This document shows, piece by piece, positions 1-8,751 of a DNA stretch of 64,000 bases. The DNA comes from JAIBBG01 sp040381475. GTDB lineage: Bacteria; Bacteroidota; Bacteroidia; Flavobacteriales_D; Sanyastnellaceae. The notes beneath the pieces are model-generated. The model saw nothing but the letters and a program-made list of their open reading frames with translations. It was not told the DNA's origin and did no database searches. The stretch covers positions 13,793-77,792 of the forward strand of contig JBEIHH010000007.1 of NCBI GenBank assembly GCA_040381475.1, in the 5' to 3' direction. A program made the position numbers and the translations under genes. Numbering within the stretch: position 1 is the first letter of the stretch; the number at the start of each line of letters is the position of its first letter.

Positions 1-42
1 GAATATGCTTTCATGTTCGATCTGGTTGGAATTAAGAAATAA
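1..42 (+). CDS. 3' end of an unidentified gene (partial)
   Basis: The first 13 codons of frame 1 are open and end in TAA at 40-42, eight bases before the next start codon, as expected for the tail of an upstream gene in the same direction. The visible C-terminus (ending in DLVGIKK) is too short to assign a family. The short spacing to the DUF1456 gene suggests the two are co-transcribed. This could also be chance open sequence. Confidence 0.4.
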   Translation, partial: EYAFMFDLVGIKK

Positions 43-50
43 TTCCCACA

Positions 51-350
51 ATGACCAACAACGACATTATGAAAAAACTGCGCGTGGCATTGAAGCTGCG
101 CGACACTGATATCATACTCATTCTTAAACTGGTTGAGTATGATGTCTCAAGTTCAGAACTGGGAGCAATTTTCAGAAACGAAGACCATCCCAATTATAAA
201 GAATGTGGTGACCAGCTCTTGCGCAATTTTCTCAACGGATTGATCATTCATATGCGCGGGCCCGCACCTGAAGAGAAGACCAAACCAGAGCAGAAGCCTG
301 TGCAGAAGCCCGTTCAGAAAAAACTTTTTCCACCCAAGAAGAAGTACTGA
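51..350 (+). CDS. DUF1456 (YehS-like) single-repeat protein
   Basis: A 99-residue protein. Residues 1-70 match the DUF1456 repeat: NNDIMKKLRVALKL at the start, the ILKLVEYDVSSSELGAI middle, and the closing FLNGLIIHMRG. E. coli YehS carries two such repeats; this protein has one, followed by a low-complexity basic tail of repeated KPVQKPVQKK units (about 72-99). The biochemical role of the family is unknown. The gene lies seven bases upstream of the DUF2461 gene on the same strand, so the two are probably one transcript. The missing second repeat looks like a natural short form because the reading frame is intact and ends in a charged tail. Confidence 0.82.
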   Translation: MTNNDIMKKLRVALKLRDTDIILILKLVEYDVSSSELGAIFRNEDHPNYKECGDQLLRNFLNGLIIHMRGPAPEEKTKPEQKPVQKPVQKKLFPPKKKY

Positions 351-357
351 AAAAGCA

Positions 358-1044
358 ATGGCAAATTCAATAGATAAAAGCACCCTTGCCTTTTTAAAAG
401 ACCTTGGTAAACACAACAACAGGGAGTGGTTCGCTTCGCACAAAGAAGGCTACTTGCGCGCTCATGATAACATGATTGCATTTTGCGATAGCCTTCTTTC
501 AGAAATGCGCAAGCACGACAACATTGAAAACTCTTCAGCAAAAGATTGCCTTTACAGAATTTATCGCGACACCCGCTTTTCAAAAGACAAGACGCCGTAT
601 AAAAATCATTTCGCCGGAGGATTTCAAAGAGCAACCAAGCTACTACGTGGTGGCTATTACTTTGAAGTTGGTCCCGGAAAATCTTTTGCTGGTGGCGGAT
701 TTTATGCGCCCAATAAAGAAGACTTGTTGCGCATTCGCAAAGACATTGAACTCAACTTGAATGATTGGAAAAAGATCCTCCGCAATAAATCACTGGTCAA
801 CACTTTTGGTGAAATACAAGGCGAGAAACTGATCACCGCTCCTCGCGGATTCAATCCGGAAGATCCCGCAATCGAATTGCTCCGACATAAAAATTTCTAT
901 TTCGTTCGCGAGTTCTCTGATAAAGAAGTTCTTGATCCCGGATTCACAAAACAACTCAATCAAACCTTCAAAAGTTTGCGGGTATTTTTTGATTATATGA
1001 GTGAGGTGCTCACAACGGACGGCAATGGTTTGACCATAGTATAG
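358..1044 (+). CDS. DUF2461 family protein
   Basis: A 228-residue soluble protein of the DUF2461/TIGR02453 family. Diagnostic blocks are the N-terminal FLKDLGKHNNREWFASHK, the central YRDTRFSKDKTPYKNHF, and the GGYYFEVGPG plus AGGGFYAP segments (about 95-120). Length agrees with the usual 210-230 residues. The function of the family is not established. The gene follows the DUF1456 gene by seven bases, which suggests co-expression. No signal peptide or membrane segment is visible. Confidence 0.88.
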   Translation: MANSIDKSTLAFLKDLGKHNNREWFASHKEGYLRAHDNMIAFCDSLLSEMRKHDNIENSSAKDCLYRIYRDTRFSKDKTPYKNHFAGGFQRATKLLRGGYYFEVGPGKSFAGGGFYAPNKEDLLRIRKDIELNLNDWKKILRNKSLVNTFGEIQGEKLITAPRGFNPEDPAIELLRHKNFYFVREFSDKEVLDPGFTKQLNQTFKSLRVFFDYMSEVLTTDGNGLTIV

Positions 1045-1196
1045 TTAATTGCGAGTTAGCAAATCGCTCGCGCGTTTATCAGCAGATCGTTTGCAAATCA
1101 TCCATTTTCATTTAACAGCTCTTCACTTTTTCCAGAAAATATCCACCTGTGTTTTGAGTTCATGGAGTCCTTATCCAAATCTCAACACACAAAACG

Positions 1197-2540
1197 ATGC
1201 TCGAAAACACAGAACTCAGCGCCTGGGAGCGCTTTCAAAAATTCATTCGCGAATCCGCAACCATCAAACTATTCATCATCGGATTCATTTTGTTACTGCT
1301 GTTAATACCCCTGTCTTTTGTTCATGATCTCGTATACGAAAGACAGTCTCGTCAGATTGAAGCCATTCAGGAAGTAACCAATACCTGGGGCGGCGAGCAA
1401 ACAATTACAGCGCCTTTTGTCACGATACCATACCAGGAAACAGCAATAGGTCAGAATGGCGAACAAATCATTTCACGTGAAAAGAAATACTTCCGCGTTC
1501 TGCCTGAAGATGTAGATATTCAAACAAACCTTATAACCGAAAAACGCTCCAGGGGAATATTCGACGTTGTCGTTTACACCACATCAGTCGCTATCAAGGG
1601 TCGCTTCAAGTGCAGCGACTTCCAGGCGGTTAATTCCGTCGGCCCGGCTTTCCCAAAACAGGCGTTTATAAGCCTTGGTCTTTCCGACTTGCACAACCTT
1701 TCCGATTTACTCGTGCTGGATTGGGGCAATCAAAAACTCTCCATGACTCCAGGTGTTGAAAATGCTGAAATAGTTCAACGCGGCGTGAGCACTGCGTTTG
1801 ATGTGTCTTCTGTTTCTGCACAAGAGTATATCGACTTTGCCATTCAATTCAGTATTCGCGGCAGTCAGTCCATTCAATTTGTTCCAACAGGAAAAGAAAC
1901 AACCGTCCATATGACCGGTAACTGGGGCTCTCCAAGTTTTCAAGGCGCATTTTTTCCAACCCATGAAATCGGCGACACAAGTTTTTCGGCTGACTGGAAA
2001 CTGATTTATCTGAATCGAAATTATCCGCAACAATTTTCAGGTGTGCCCGCCGGATTCGCGGAATCAGAATTCGGGATGAGTTTGTATGTGCCAGTAACTG
2101 AGTATCAGAAAAATGAACGTTCGGCTAAATATGCCGTGCTCATCATTGCGCTCACGTTCATGGTGTTCTTCTTTGTTCAGGTATTGAACCGCGTCCGGAT
2201 TCACGGAATTCAGTTCATGCTGGTCGGTCTGGCACTTTGTCTATTCTACGTGTTGTTGTTGTCATTCACCGAACACATTGGCTTCAATTATGCATATGCT
2301 TTGTCCGCGGCGATGACCATTTCATTGATTGGTTTCTATGTGAGTGCAATATTTAAAAACAGAAAACTCAGCATGGTTAATTTTCTGTTTTTGATTCTTG
2401 TGTATTCGTTTGTGTTTGTGATCATTCAAATGCAGGAATATGCTCTGTTGGTTGGTGGCCTGGGATTATTTCTTGTTCTCGCTTCAGCCATGTATTTATC
2501 CAGAAACATCACCTGGTCTGAAGAGCTTCAGAAACAATGA
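1197..2540 (+). CDS. creD: CreD-like inner membrane protein
   Basis: A 447-residue membrane protein resembling CreD (cell envelope integrity protein). There is one N-terminal transmembrane segment (about 24-45), a large extracytoplasmic region containing the family motif of a YxVLPE-type segment (YFRVLPEDVDIQTNL, about 97-111), and a block of hydrophobic helices from about 310 to 440. CreD belongs to the CreBC regulon in enterobacteria and influences envelope stress and beta-lactam responses. No creB or creC homologue is adjacent here, so regulation must differ. ATG at 1197 is chosen because the first membrane segment follows directly. A 12-bp palindrome TTTCACGTGAAA lies inside the gene at 1471-1482. 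Confidence 0.85.
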   Translation: MLENTELSAWERFQKFIRESATIKLFIIGFILLLLLIPLSFVHDLVYERQSRQIEAIQEVTNTWGGEQTITAPFVTIPYQETAIGQNGEQIISREKKYFRVLPEDVDIQTNLITEKRSRGIFDVVVYTTSVAIKGRFKCSDFQAVNSVGPAFPKQAFISLGLSDLHNLSDLLVLDWGNQKLSMTPGVENAEIVQRGVSTAFDVSSVSAQEYIDFAIQFSIRGSQSIQFVPTGKETTVHMTGNWGSPSFQGAFFPTHEIGDTSFSADWKLIYLNRNYPQQFSGVPAGFAESEFGMSLYVPVTEYQKNERSAKYAVLIIALTFMVFFFVQVLNRVRIHGIQFMLVGLALCLFYVLLLSFTEHIGFNYAYALSAAMTISLIGFYVSAIFKNRKLSMVNFLFLILVYSFVFVIIQMQEYALLVGGLGLFLVLASAMYLSRNITWSEELQKQ

Positions 2541-2593
2541 TGAATTCTCAATCCGTCTTTTGCATCAAACAGAAAGGATGAGACCAAAGGATT

Positions 2594-2639
2594 GCGGCGT
2601 TGCGTCGGTATAATAAACGGCGCAACCCGCCTTTTCTTA
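2594..2639. terminator. Intrinsic terminator between convergent creD and lepA
   Basis: Inverted repeat: GCGGCGTTGCG at 2594-2604 pairs with CGCAACCCGC at 2621-2630 (10 pairs, one bulged C), followed by CTTTTCTT on the plus strand. It sits between the convergent ends of creD and lepA. Confidence 0.6.
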
Positions 2640-2679
2640 GGACCGGGAGGATGAAACAAGGGGTTTTTAAAATGGAAGT

Positions 2680-4470
2680 CTACAGCTTCAATACTGCGAG
2701 AAACGCTTCCTGCGGCACCTCAACACTACCCACCTGACGCATGCGCTTCTTTCCTTCCTTCTGCTTTTCAAGAAGTTTTCGCTTACGGGAAATATCACCT
2801 CCATAACATTTTGCGGTTACATCTTTACGCAACGCGGAAATGGTTTCACGGGCGATAATCTTAGCGCCAATAGCTGCCTGAAGTGCTATCTCAAATTGCT
2901 GTCTCGGGATGAGTTCTTTGAGTTTGAGACAAATCTTTTTACCCAAGTCGAATGCGTGATCCCTGTGAATCAATGCTGACAAAGCGTCCACTTGCTCACC
3001 ATTGAGCAGAATATCCATTTTCACCAAATCACTTTCCTGATAACCGATCGGATGATAGTCGAAAGAAGCATAGCCCTTGGAAATAGTCTTCAGTCTGTCG
3101 TAAAAGTCAAATACGATTTCTGCAAGCGGCATTTCAAACGTTAGTTCAACCCTGTCGGCCGTCAGGTATGTTTGATTCACGATAAGCCCGCGCTTCTCAA
3201 TGCATAGCGTCATTACCGCTCCTACAAATTCAGACTTGGTGATTATCTGTGCTTTGATATACGGTTCTTCGACGTGATCCAGTTTGTTCTGATCCGGCAA
3301 TCCCGATGGATTATGAATCTCTATTTTTTCACCCTTGGTGAGGTAAGCGTAGTACGATACGTTGGGAACCGTGGTAATTACGGTCATGTTAAACTCACGC
3401 TCAAGTCGCTCCTGGATAATTTCCATGTGGAGCATTCCAAGGAAACCGCAACGGAAACCAAACCCCAACGCCTGCGAGCTTTCGGGTTCAAAAACCAGTG
3501 AGGCATCGTTGAGTTGCAGCTTCTCCATAGATGCGCGGAGATCTTCGTAATCATCCGTGTCGACAGGATACAGACCGGCAAATACCATCGGCTTCACCTC
3601 TTCAAATCCCATCACGGCCTCTTCACACGGCCGGTCAAAATGCGTTATGGTATCACCGACTTTTACTTCTGTCGCCCGCTTAATACCGGAGATGATATAG
3701 CCTATATCACCCGCCCGCACTTCATTTCGGGGCATGAGTGTCATTCCCATCACTCCCACTTCGTCTGCTTCATAAACCGTATTCAGGTTCATGAATTTGA
3801 CCTTGTCGCCTTTGCGGAGCACGCCGTTACGCATTCTGTAGTAGGCAATAATCCCCCTAAATGAGTTGAATACAGAGTCGAAAATCATGGCCTGCAATGG
3901 CGCGTTAGGATCGCCGCCCGGAGCGGGTATCCTGTCACAAATAGCGGCCAGTATTTCATCCACGCCCAGTCCGGTTTTACCGCTGGCATGTATAATTTCT
4001 TCTCTATCACAACCTATCAGATCAACGATCTGGTCTTTGACAATCTCCGGCTCGGCATTGGGCAAATCGAGCTTGTTCAATACCGGTATAATGTGCAGAT
4101 CGTGCTGTAACGCCAGATAAAGATTCGAAATGGTTTGGGCCTGAATCCCCTGGCTTGCGTCAACTATAAGCAGCGCACCTTCGCAGGCCGCAATAGATCT
4201 GGAAACCTCGTATGAAAAATCGACGTGGCCCGGTGTGTCAATCAGGTTTAGCACAAAGTCTTGTCCTTTGTACTTGTAGTTCATCTGAATTGCGTGGGCC
4301 TTGATTGTAATGCCTTTTTCGCGCTCCAGATCCATATCGTCAAGAGTCTGGGCAACCAGCTTGCGCTCATCTACGGTTTTGGTAACCTGAAGCAATCTGT
4401 CGGCAAGCGTGCTCTTGCCGTGGTCGATGTGCGCGATGATGCAAAAATTTCTTGTATTCTTCTGACTCAT
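2680..4470 (-). CDS. lepA: Elongation factor 4 (LepA), ribosome-associated GTPase
   Basis: A 596-residue translational GTPase of full family length. G1 is AHIDHGKST (13-21), G3 is DTPGH (78-82) and G4 is NKLD (132-135). The LepA-specific C-terminal domain is present, ending KKRMRQVGSVEVPQEAFLAVLKL, with the basic CYGGDISRKRKLLEKQKEGKKRM stretch. EF4 acts on elongating ribosomes, promoting back-translocation or remodelling under stress and aiding 30S biogenesis. Upstream on the minus strand, a TACTTTCG box at about 4491-4498 resembles a variant -7 promoter element close to the start codon. The gene stands alone between a convergent and a divergent neighbour. Confidence 0.98.
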   Translation of the reverse strand: MSQKNTRNFCIIAHIDHGKSTLADRLLQVTKTVDERKLVAQTLDDMDLEREKGITIKAHAIQMNYKYKGQDFVLNLIDTPGHVDFSYEVSRSIAACEGALLIVDASQGIQAQTISNLYLALQHDLHIIPVLNKLDLPNAEPEIVKDQIVDLIGCDREEIIHASGKTGLGVDEILAAICDRIPAPGGDPNAPLQAMIFDSVFNSFRGIIAYYRMRNGVLRKGDKVKFMNLNTVYEADEVGVMGMTLMPRNEVRAGDIGYIISGIKRATEVKVGDTITHFDRPCEEAVMGFEEVKPMVFAGLYPVDTDDYEDLRASMEKLQLNDASLVFEPESSQALGFGFRCGFLGMLHMEIIQERLEREFNMTVITTVPNVSYYAYLTKGEKIEIHNPSGLPDQNKLDHVEEPYIKAQIITKSEFVGAVMTLCIEKRGLIVNQTYLTADRVELTFEMPLAEIVFDFYDRLKTISKGYASFDYHPIGYQESDLVKMDILLNGEQVDALSALIHRDHAFDLGKKICLKLKELIPRQQFEIALQAAIGAKIIARETISALRKDVTAKCYGGDISRKRKLLEKQKEGKKRMRQVGSVEVPQEAFLAVLKL

Positions 4471-4629
4471 GTTGGCTTCTAAAACGGAGCGCGAAAGTAC
4501 GTCCGGAAAGCACTAATTCCTTTCCACAACGAGTACTTTTCCTTCCGGGTCGTCAGGTTCAGAATTTAACAAACATCAATTCATTGCGTAGAATTAGGGT
4601 AAAGCCACGTGTTTTGGTAATCCTTGCAA

Positions 4630-4637
4630 TAATTTTG
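4630..4637 (+). promoter_or_regulatory. -7 box TAATTTTG upstream of M43 protease
   Basis: An exact match to the Bacteroidota -7 consensus TAnnTTTG, 22 bases upstream of the ATG at 4660. No convincing TTG -33 box at the usual spacing was found, so the assignment rests on the -7 box and position only. Confidence 0.45.
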
Positions 4638-4659
4638 CAAAAACCCCCAGGGATTCATC

Positions 4660-6735
4660 ATGAAATCGATCATTTTTCTAACTGTGTTAGTTGCGTCTGC
4701 TCTCGCCGGATTGGCTCAGGGTCACATTACGCATTTTTGCGGACAAGCCCACGCTCACAACCGGCTCTGCAACCACCATGAGGGTGCCCGGGAAGAAATG
4801 GCAAGGGCACAAGAGGAGCTTGAAATGTTTACTGAGGATTATGTTGCTTCACGCAGTGGTGGAGATGTTGTATACATCATTCCTGTTGTATTTCACATTG
4901 TTCACCAGAATGGCGCTGAAAACATCAGCAACGAGCAGATTTTGGATTGTGTGAACATTCTTACCCGCGATTTCAGAAAGTTAAACGCCGATACCTCTCT
5001 CATTGTTGAAGAGTTTGTTGACATCGCGGCTGATTGCGACATTGAATTCCGTCTGGCGACAATTGACCCGGATGGCAACTGCCACACCGGAATCAACCGC
5101 ATCCTCAGTCCGCTAACCTACGACGGGAGCGACTCGGATTTGAAAGATCTGGAATACTGGCCAAGAAACAGCTACCTCAATGTCTGGGTATGTGCTGCGA
5201 TAGGTGATGGTGTCGCTGGATTTACATACACGCCGGGAGATGTTGCCGCCAACTGGGCCGCCGGTGAAGATGGTATCGTGATGAGATCCGACTATGTGGG
5301 TTCCATAGGAACAAGCAGCGTTAGCAAGTCGAGAACGATGACGCATGAGGTTGGTCACTGGCTGAACCTTTACCACCCGTGGGGACCAACCAACAATCCC
5401 GGCGAAGCTTCAAATTGCAACACAGATGACCTTGTCAACGACACGCCGAACACGATAGGTTATACGAGTTGTGATCTGGATGGCGCATCATGTGGAAGCG
5501 CACTGGACAACGTTCAGAATTACATGGACTATTCATATTGTTCGCGCATGTTTACCTGGGGTCAAAGACAGCGCATGCGCGCAGCGTTGCTCAGCTCCAC
5601 CGCTCAGCGCAACCAGCTTTGGACACAAGCCAATCTCGAGGAAACCGGCGTAATCGATCCTCCGCTTTGCGCAGCTTCTTTCACTGCAGACCGACGCACC
5701 TGCTGTGCAGGTGAAACCATTCAGTTCAGCGACTTTTCATTTCATGCTGTTACAAGCTGGGATTGGAATTTTGGTGACGGAACAACTCTTTCCGGCAGTG
5801 ATCCGGCTGTACATAAAAATCCTTTGCACCAATATGATCAGCCCGGTATATACAACGTCTCCCTGACTGTAAGCAATGGCACCACAAGCCAGAGCGCCAC
5901 GGTAAATGCCGCGGTATTCGTTCTAGCCCCGGGCGCCCTTTCTGCTCCCGTTGAAGAGGGTTTTGAAAACGCGTTTCCAGGATCAATCTGGATCACCAAC
6001 AACATCGATGGTGATGAAACGTGGGAGATAACCCCTTCTGCTTCATTTACCGGAGATAAGAGCCTCAAGCTTCGCAATTACAGCATAGACGCAGGCGGTG
6101 TTGATGAGCTGTTAACGGGTACGTTCGATATGAGTGGTGCCGATACCGTTTGGTTGAGCTATAAATGGTCCTACGCCAACAGGGTTGATGAAACCGACGA
6201 TCGTCTTCGGGTGAGCGTAACAGGAGATTGTGGCAACAACTGGAGCCTTCGCAAACTTTACAAGGGACTAACCAACCTGCCAACTGCTAATCCTGTCAAT
6301 TCACAATTCACTCCTACCAGCGATTCTCAGTGGGACGGCGAAACGCTTGTATTAACGAACGACGATTGGATGAACGACCGGTTCCGTATCAAATTTGATT
6401 TCACCAGCTACGGAGGCAACAACCTTTACATTGATGACATCAACATTTTCGCTTCTTTTACCACTGGTGTTCGGGAAGTAAAGCCGGTATTCCTTTACAA
6501 CGTCTATCCAAATCCATCAAGCGGAACCATGAGGCTTGAGCTTGTTCAGCTCAACACAGAGCATTTGGTAATTGAGTTGTATAGCTCAACCGGTCAATTG
6601 GTCTCTAGGATCTACGACGGCCTGATGGGTTCCGGAAGTCACACAATCACACTGCCCGAGCAGTCAGCCGGCTTGTACAATTTGGTGTTGCGCAAGGGCA
6701 ATCACACAGCGGTTCAGAAATTGATCTTCGAATAG
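4660..6735 (+). CDS. Secreted M43 (pappalysin-type) metalloprotease with PKD and T9SS sorting domains
   Basis: A 691-residue secreted zinc protease. Signal peptide 1-20; a His/Cys-rich propeptide-like stretch (22-40); a metzincin catalytic domain with HEVGHWLNLYH at 229-239 (ligands H229, H233, H239; base E230) and a Met-turn at NYMDY (M289). A PKD domain follows (about 338-420, core WNFGDG), then a jelly-roll-like region (about 430-600), and a type A C-terminal sorting domain (about 612-691, NVYPNPSSG to the end). It should be exported by Sec and then by T9SS to the cell surface or medium, where it probably degrades proteins. The usual Gly at position 8 of the zinc motif is Asn (N236), a known metzincin variant. 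The gene is monocistronic, with a strong terminator 30 bases after the stop. Confidence 0.93.
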   Translation: MKSIIFLTVLVASALAGLAQGHITHFCGQAHAHNRLCNHHEGAREEMARAQEELEMFTEDYVASRSGGDVVYIIPVVFHIVHQNGAENISNEQILDCVNILTRDFRKLNADTSLIVEEFVDIAADCDIEFRLATIDPDGNCHTGINRILSPLTYDGSDSDLKDLEYWPRNSYLNVWVCAAIGDGVAGFTYTPGDVAANWAAGEDGIVMRSDYVGSIGTSSVSKSRTMTHEVGHWLNLYHPWGPTNNPGEASNCNTDDLVNDTPNTIGYTSCDLDGASCGSALDNVQNYMDYSYCSRMFTWGQRQRMRAALLSSTAQRNQLWTQANLEETGVIDPPLCAASFTADRRTCCAGETIQFSDFSFHAVTSWDWNFGDGTTLSGSDPAVHKNPLHQYDQPGIYNVSLTVSNGTTSQSATVNAAVFVLAPGALSAPVEEGFENAFPGSIWITNNIDGDETWEITPSASFTGDKSLKLRNYSIDAGGVDELLTGTFDMSGADTVWLSYKWSYANRVDETDDRLRVSVTGDCGNNWSLRKLYKGLTNLPTANPVNSQFTPTSDSQWDGETLVLTNDDWMNDRFRIKFDFTSYGGNNLYIDDINIFASFTTGVREVKPVFLYNVYPNPSSGTMRLELVQLNTEHLVIELYSSTGQLVSRIYDGLMGSGSHTITLPEQSAGLYNLVLRKGNHTAVQKLIFE

Positions 6736-6765
6736 GGGATTTAAAATATAAGGCCATCGGCCATG

Positions 6766-6796
6766 AAAAACCCCCTTTCGGGGGTTTCTTTTTGAT
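6766..6796. terminator. Bidirectional intrinsic terminator
   Basis: The perfect hairpin AAACCCCC-TTTC-GGGGGTTT (6768-6787) is followed by CTTTTT on the plus strand and preceded by AAAAA, giving a T-run on the minus strand. It therefore can serve both the protease gene and the convergent small gene at 6799-6990. Confidence 0.85.
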
Positions 6797-6798
6797 CA

Positions 6799-6990
6799 TT
6801 ATACCGTTGCCAGTTTGAACGACGATACAATAATGTCGTGATACATATTTCCAAATTGGTCAAGGCACCACTGTCGCAACCTGTCCAGCTCTTCTCCCTT
6901 GATCCACTTGATCGCCTTCATTAATTCCTTCTTGAATAGAAAACGATCAAAACTGACTTTTGTCAGTACTTCCTTACACAATTCTAACAT
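6799..6990 (-). CDS. Small conserved-looking protein of unknown function
   Basis: A 63-residue soluble protein with a high content of charged and aromatic residues (LTKVSFDRFLFKKELMKAIKW, then GEELDRLRQWC). The composition, the ATG start and the terminator immediately after its stop (6766-6796) support a real gene. The SFDRxLFxKEL...W pattern is of the kind seen in short uncharacterised Bacteroidota proteins, but I cannot name a family. No signal peptide or membrane segment is present. It could still be a fortuitous ORF. Confidence 0.62.
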   Translation of the reverse strand: MLELCKEVLTKVSFDRFLFKKELMKAIKWIKGEELDRLRQWCLDQFGNMYHDIIVSSFKLATV

Positions 6991-7327
6991 TGTTTCAAAA
7001 TAGAGTTGATTTTAAAACCGAAAACTAAGTTATTCTAATTTTCCAAATACAGACCGCCGGAAGCTGATAATTTTTATCAACCGTGCAGACTTCAAACATT
7101 CATACAACATTTACCAATTTTCATTGATGAAAAACACGCTTCTGTCGAAGAATATTGCATTTTTTGCAAAAATTGACTTTAGTCAGATTGCCCGAAACCG
7201 AAATCTAAAAAATCCAATGCGGGAGTATCTTTGCCGCCGTTTCGTGCCTTTTGGCGGCGGATAGGGAAAGGATTGTGTCGGAAAAACCGGGGACGTTCCT
7301 TCTGAAGTATAAAATGCAATTGTACCG
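6991..7327. other. Intergenic region between divergent genes (337 bp)
   Basis: An AT-rich spacer between the small minus-strand gene and trhO. It holds the trhO -7 box (7226-7233) and a GC-rich inverted repeat, GCCGCC at 7233-7238 with GGCGGC at 7253-7258, just downstream of it. No further ORF or RNA gene was recognised. Confidence 0.5.
7226..7233 (+). promoter_or_regulatory. -7 box TATCTTTG upstream of trhO
   Basis: An exact TAnnTTTG match lying 94 bases before the trhO start, a much longer leader than for other genes in the window. It abuts the GC-rich inverted repeat at 7233-7258. Confidence 0.4.
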
Positions 7328-8377
7328 ATGAAAAAACTCTACAACACCGTGGATAGAAGGTTATTGAAGGAATTGGTTGAAACCGCTCCAATTCCCCGTG
7401 TTACCGTTTCTTTCTACAAATATCATTTGATCAATAACCCCTCATTTTTCAGGGATTACCTATTTATTCATTGGGAATCATTCGGGGTTTTGGGGAGAAC
7501 ATACATTGCTTCTGAGGGAATCAATGCTCAGATATCAGTTCCTCAGGAAAACTTCGAGGCGTTCAGAAATCATCTGTACAGCATTCTTTTTCTGGATGGC
7601 GTAAGACTCAATGTGGCTGTGGAAAACAGCGATAAGTCTTTCTATAAACTGAAGGTCAAGCTGCGCCACAAGATCGTTGCCGATGGTATAGATGACCCCA
7701 GCTTCAATCCATCCGACACGGGCAAGCATCTCTCCGCCGAAGAATTCAATGAGATTACTTCCGATCCCAGCACGGTGCTGATCGATATGCGCAACCACTA
7801 CGAGAGCGAAGTCGGGCACTTTAAGAACGCCATTTTACCCGATGCAGACACTTTCCGGGAAGAGATTGCTCTGGTTGAAGACATGTTGAAAGGTAAAAGC
7901 GACAAGAACATCGTGATGTATTGTACCGGAGGAATTCGCTGTGAAAAGGCCTCAGCATTCCTCAAGCACAAGGGTTTTCCGAATGTCCATCAACTTGAGG
8001 GCGGTATCATCAAGTATGCACGCGACGTGAGAGATCGGGGTCTTGAAAACAAATTTCTTGGAGTAAATTTTGTATTTGACGAGCGCCTGGCGGAGCGCAT
8101 CTCAGACGATGTTGTGTCGGTCTGCCACCAATGCGGCGAGCCGTTTGACCACCATACCAATTGTGCCAACGAAGGTTGTCATATACTTTTCATACAGTGC
8201 GATGCTTGCAAATCAAAGTTTGAAAATTGTTGCTCTGATGAATGCAGAGAAATCATTCACCTGCCCGAAGAACAGCAGAGAGAGTTGAGAAAGGGGAAGG
8301 TTCCGGGCAGAAATGTTTTTCGCAAAGGGCGTGGCGAAAAATTGGTCTTCAAATCCAATCGTGAAAAAATCATTTGA
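7328..8377 (+). CDS. trhO: tRNA uridine(34) hydroxylase TrhO (rhodanese-fold, UPF0176)
   Basis: A 349-residue protein with an N-terminal acylphosphatase-like domain (about 1-110, with SEGINAQIS), a rhodanese domain (about 125-240) whose active loop is CTGGIRCEK (C199 to C205), and a C-terminal Cys-rich segment (about 265-305: CHQCG, CANEGC, CDACKSKF, CCSDEC) that may bind zinc. TrhO hydroxylates uridine 34 of tRNA in an O2-dependent reaction, the first step of the cmo5U/mo5U wobble modifications. mnmG and rlmN elsewhere in this window are also RNA modification genes. Length is typical of the family (320-350). Confidence 0.95.
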   Translation: MKKLYNTVDRRLLKELVETAPIPRVTVSFYKYHLINNPSFFRDYLFIHWESFGVLGRTYIASEGINAQISVPQENFEAFRNHLYSILFLDGVRLNVAVENSDKSFYKLKVKLRHKIVADGIDDPSFNPSDTGKHLSAEEFNEITSDPSTVLIDMRNHYESEVGHFKNAILPDADTFREEIALVEDMLKGKSDKNIVMYCTGGIRCEKASAFLKHKGFPNVHQLEGGIIKYARDVRDRGLENKFLGVNFVFDERLAERISDDVVSVCHQCGEPFDHHTNCANEGCHILFIQCDACKSKFENCCSDECREIIHLPEEQQRELRKGKVPGRNVFRKGRGEKLVFKSNREKII

Positions 8378-8430
8378 TAACTCTAACCCGCTTGCATCAG
8401 GAGCATCCCGAAAGTGAATAACATTGCCTT

Positions 8431-8751
8431 ATGCGGAAAGTCCTCATGGTTTTATTACTGGCAGTAATTACCGTACTTACGGTCTCTGCTCAAACGGTTG
8501 AGGTGAGAGTGGGGAAGTCTGTTTTTACAGACGAAAAGACCATTGATTTTTCGATTCGTTGCGCATCAGAGCAGGATCTGGAAATCACCGTATTCACAAA
8601 TGACTTTTTAGCCCTTCAACAAAAATCAACACTGCTTCCGGGTGAAACTCCCTTCGGGATACCCTCAGATTCCTTGCCCTCAGGTAAATACTTTATCCTG
8701 GTAACCGGAAACGGTTTGCACGTTGAAAAAGAGTTTCACGTGCGTCACTAA
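8431..8751 (+). CDS. Small secreted protein with beta-sandwich (sorting-domain-like) fold
   Basis: A 106-residue protein with a clear signal peptide (1-20, cleavage after SAQ). The mature part is a single beta-rich module with the pattern LPSGKYFILVTGNGLHVEKEFHV. This resembles the end of type A T9SS C-terminal domains (SxGxYxlxVxxxgxxxxkkfvv), so it may be a stand-alone relative of that fold rather than cargo. Its stop codon overlaps the last four bases of the convergent desaturase gene. Function unknown. Confidence 0.72.
   Translation: MRKVLMVLLLAVITVLTVSAQTVEVRVGKSVFTDEKTIDFSIRCASEQDLEITVFTNDFLALQQKSTLLPGETPFGIPSDSLPSGKYFILVTGNGLHVEKEFHVRH

Noticed and set aside
4597..4612. CACGTG near 4605 and several other isolated CACGTG hexamers (8736, 8796, 9115, 30817, 35577, 48116, 62805)
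   Set aside because: They lack the AAA flank of the parS-like motif and occur at about the level expected for a palindromic hexamer.
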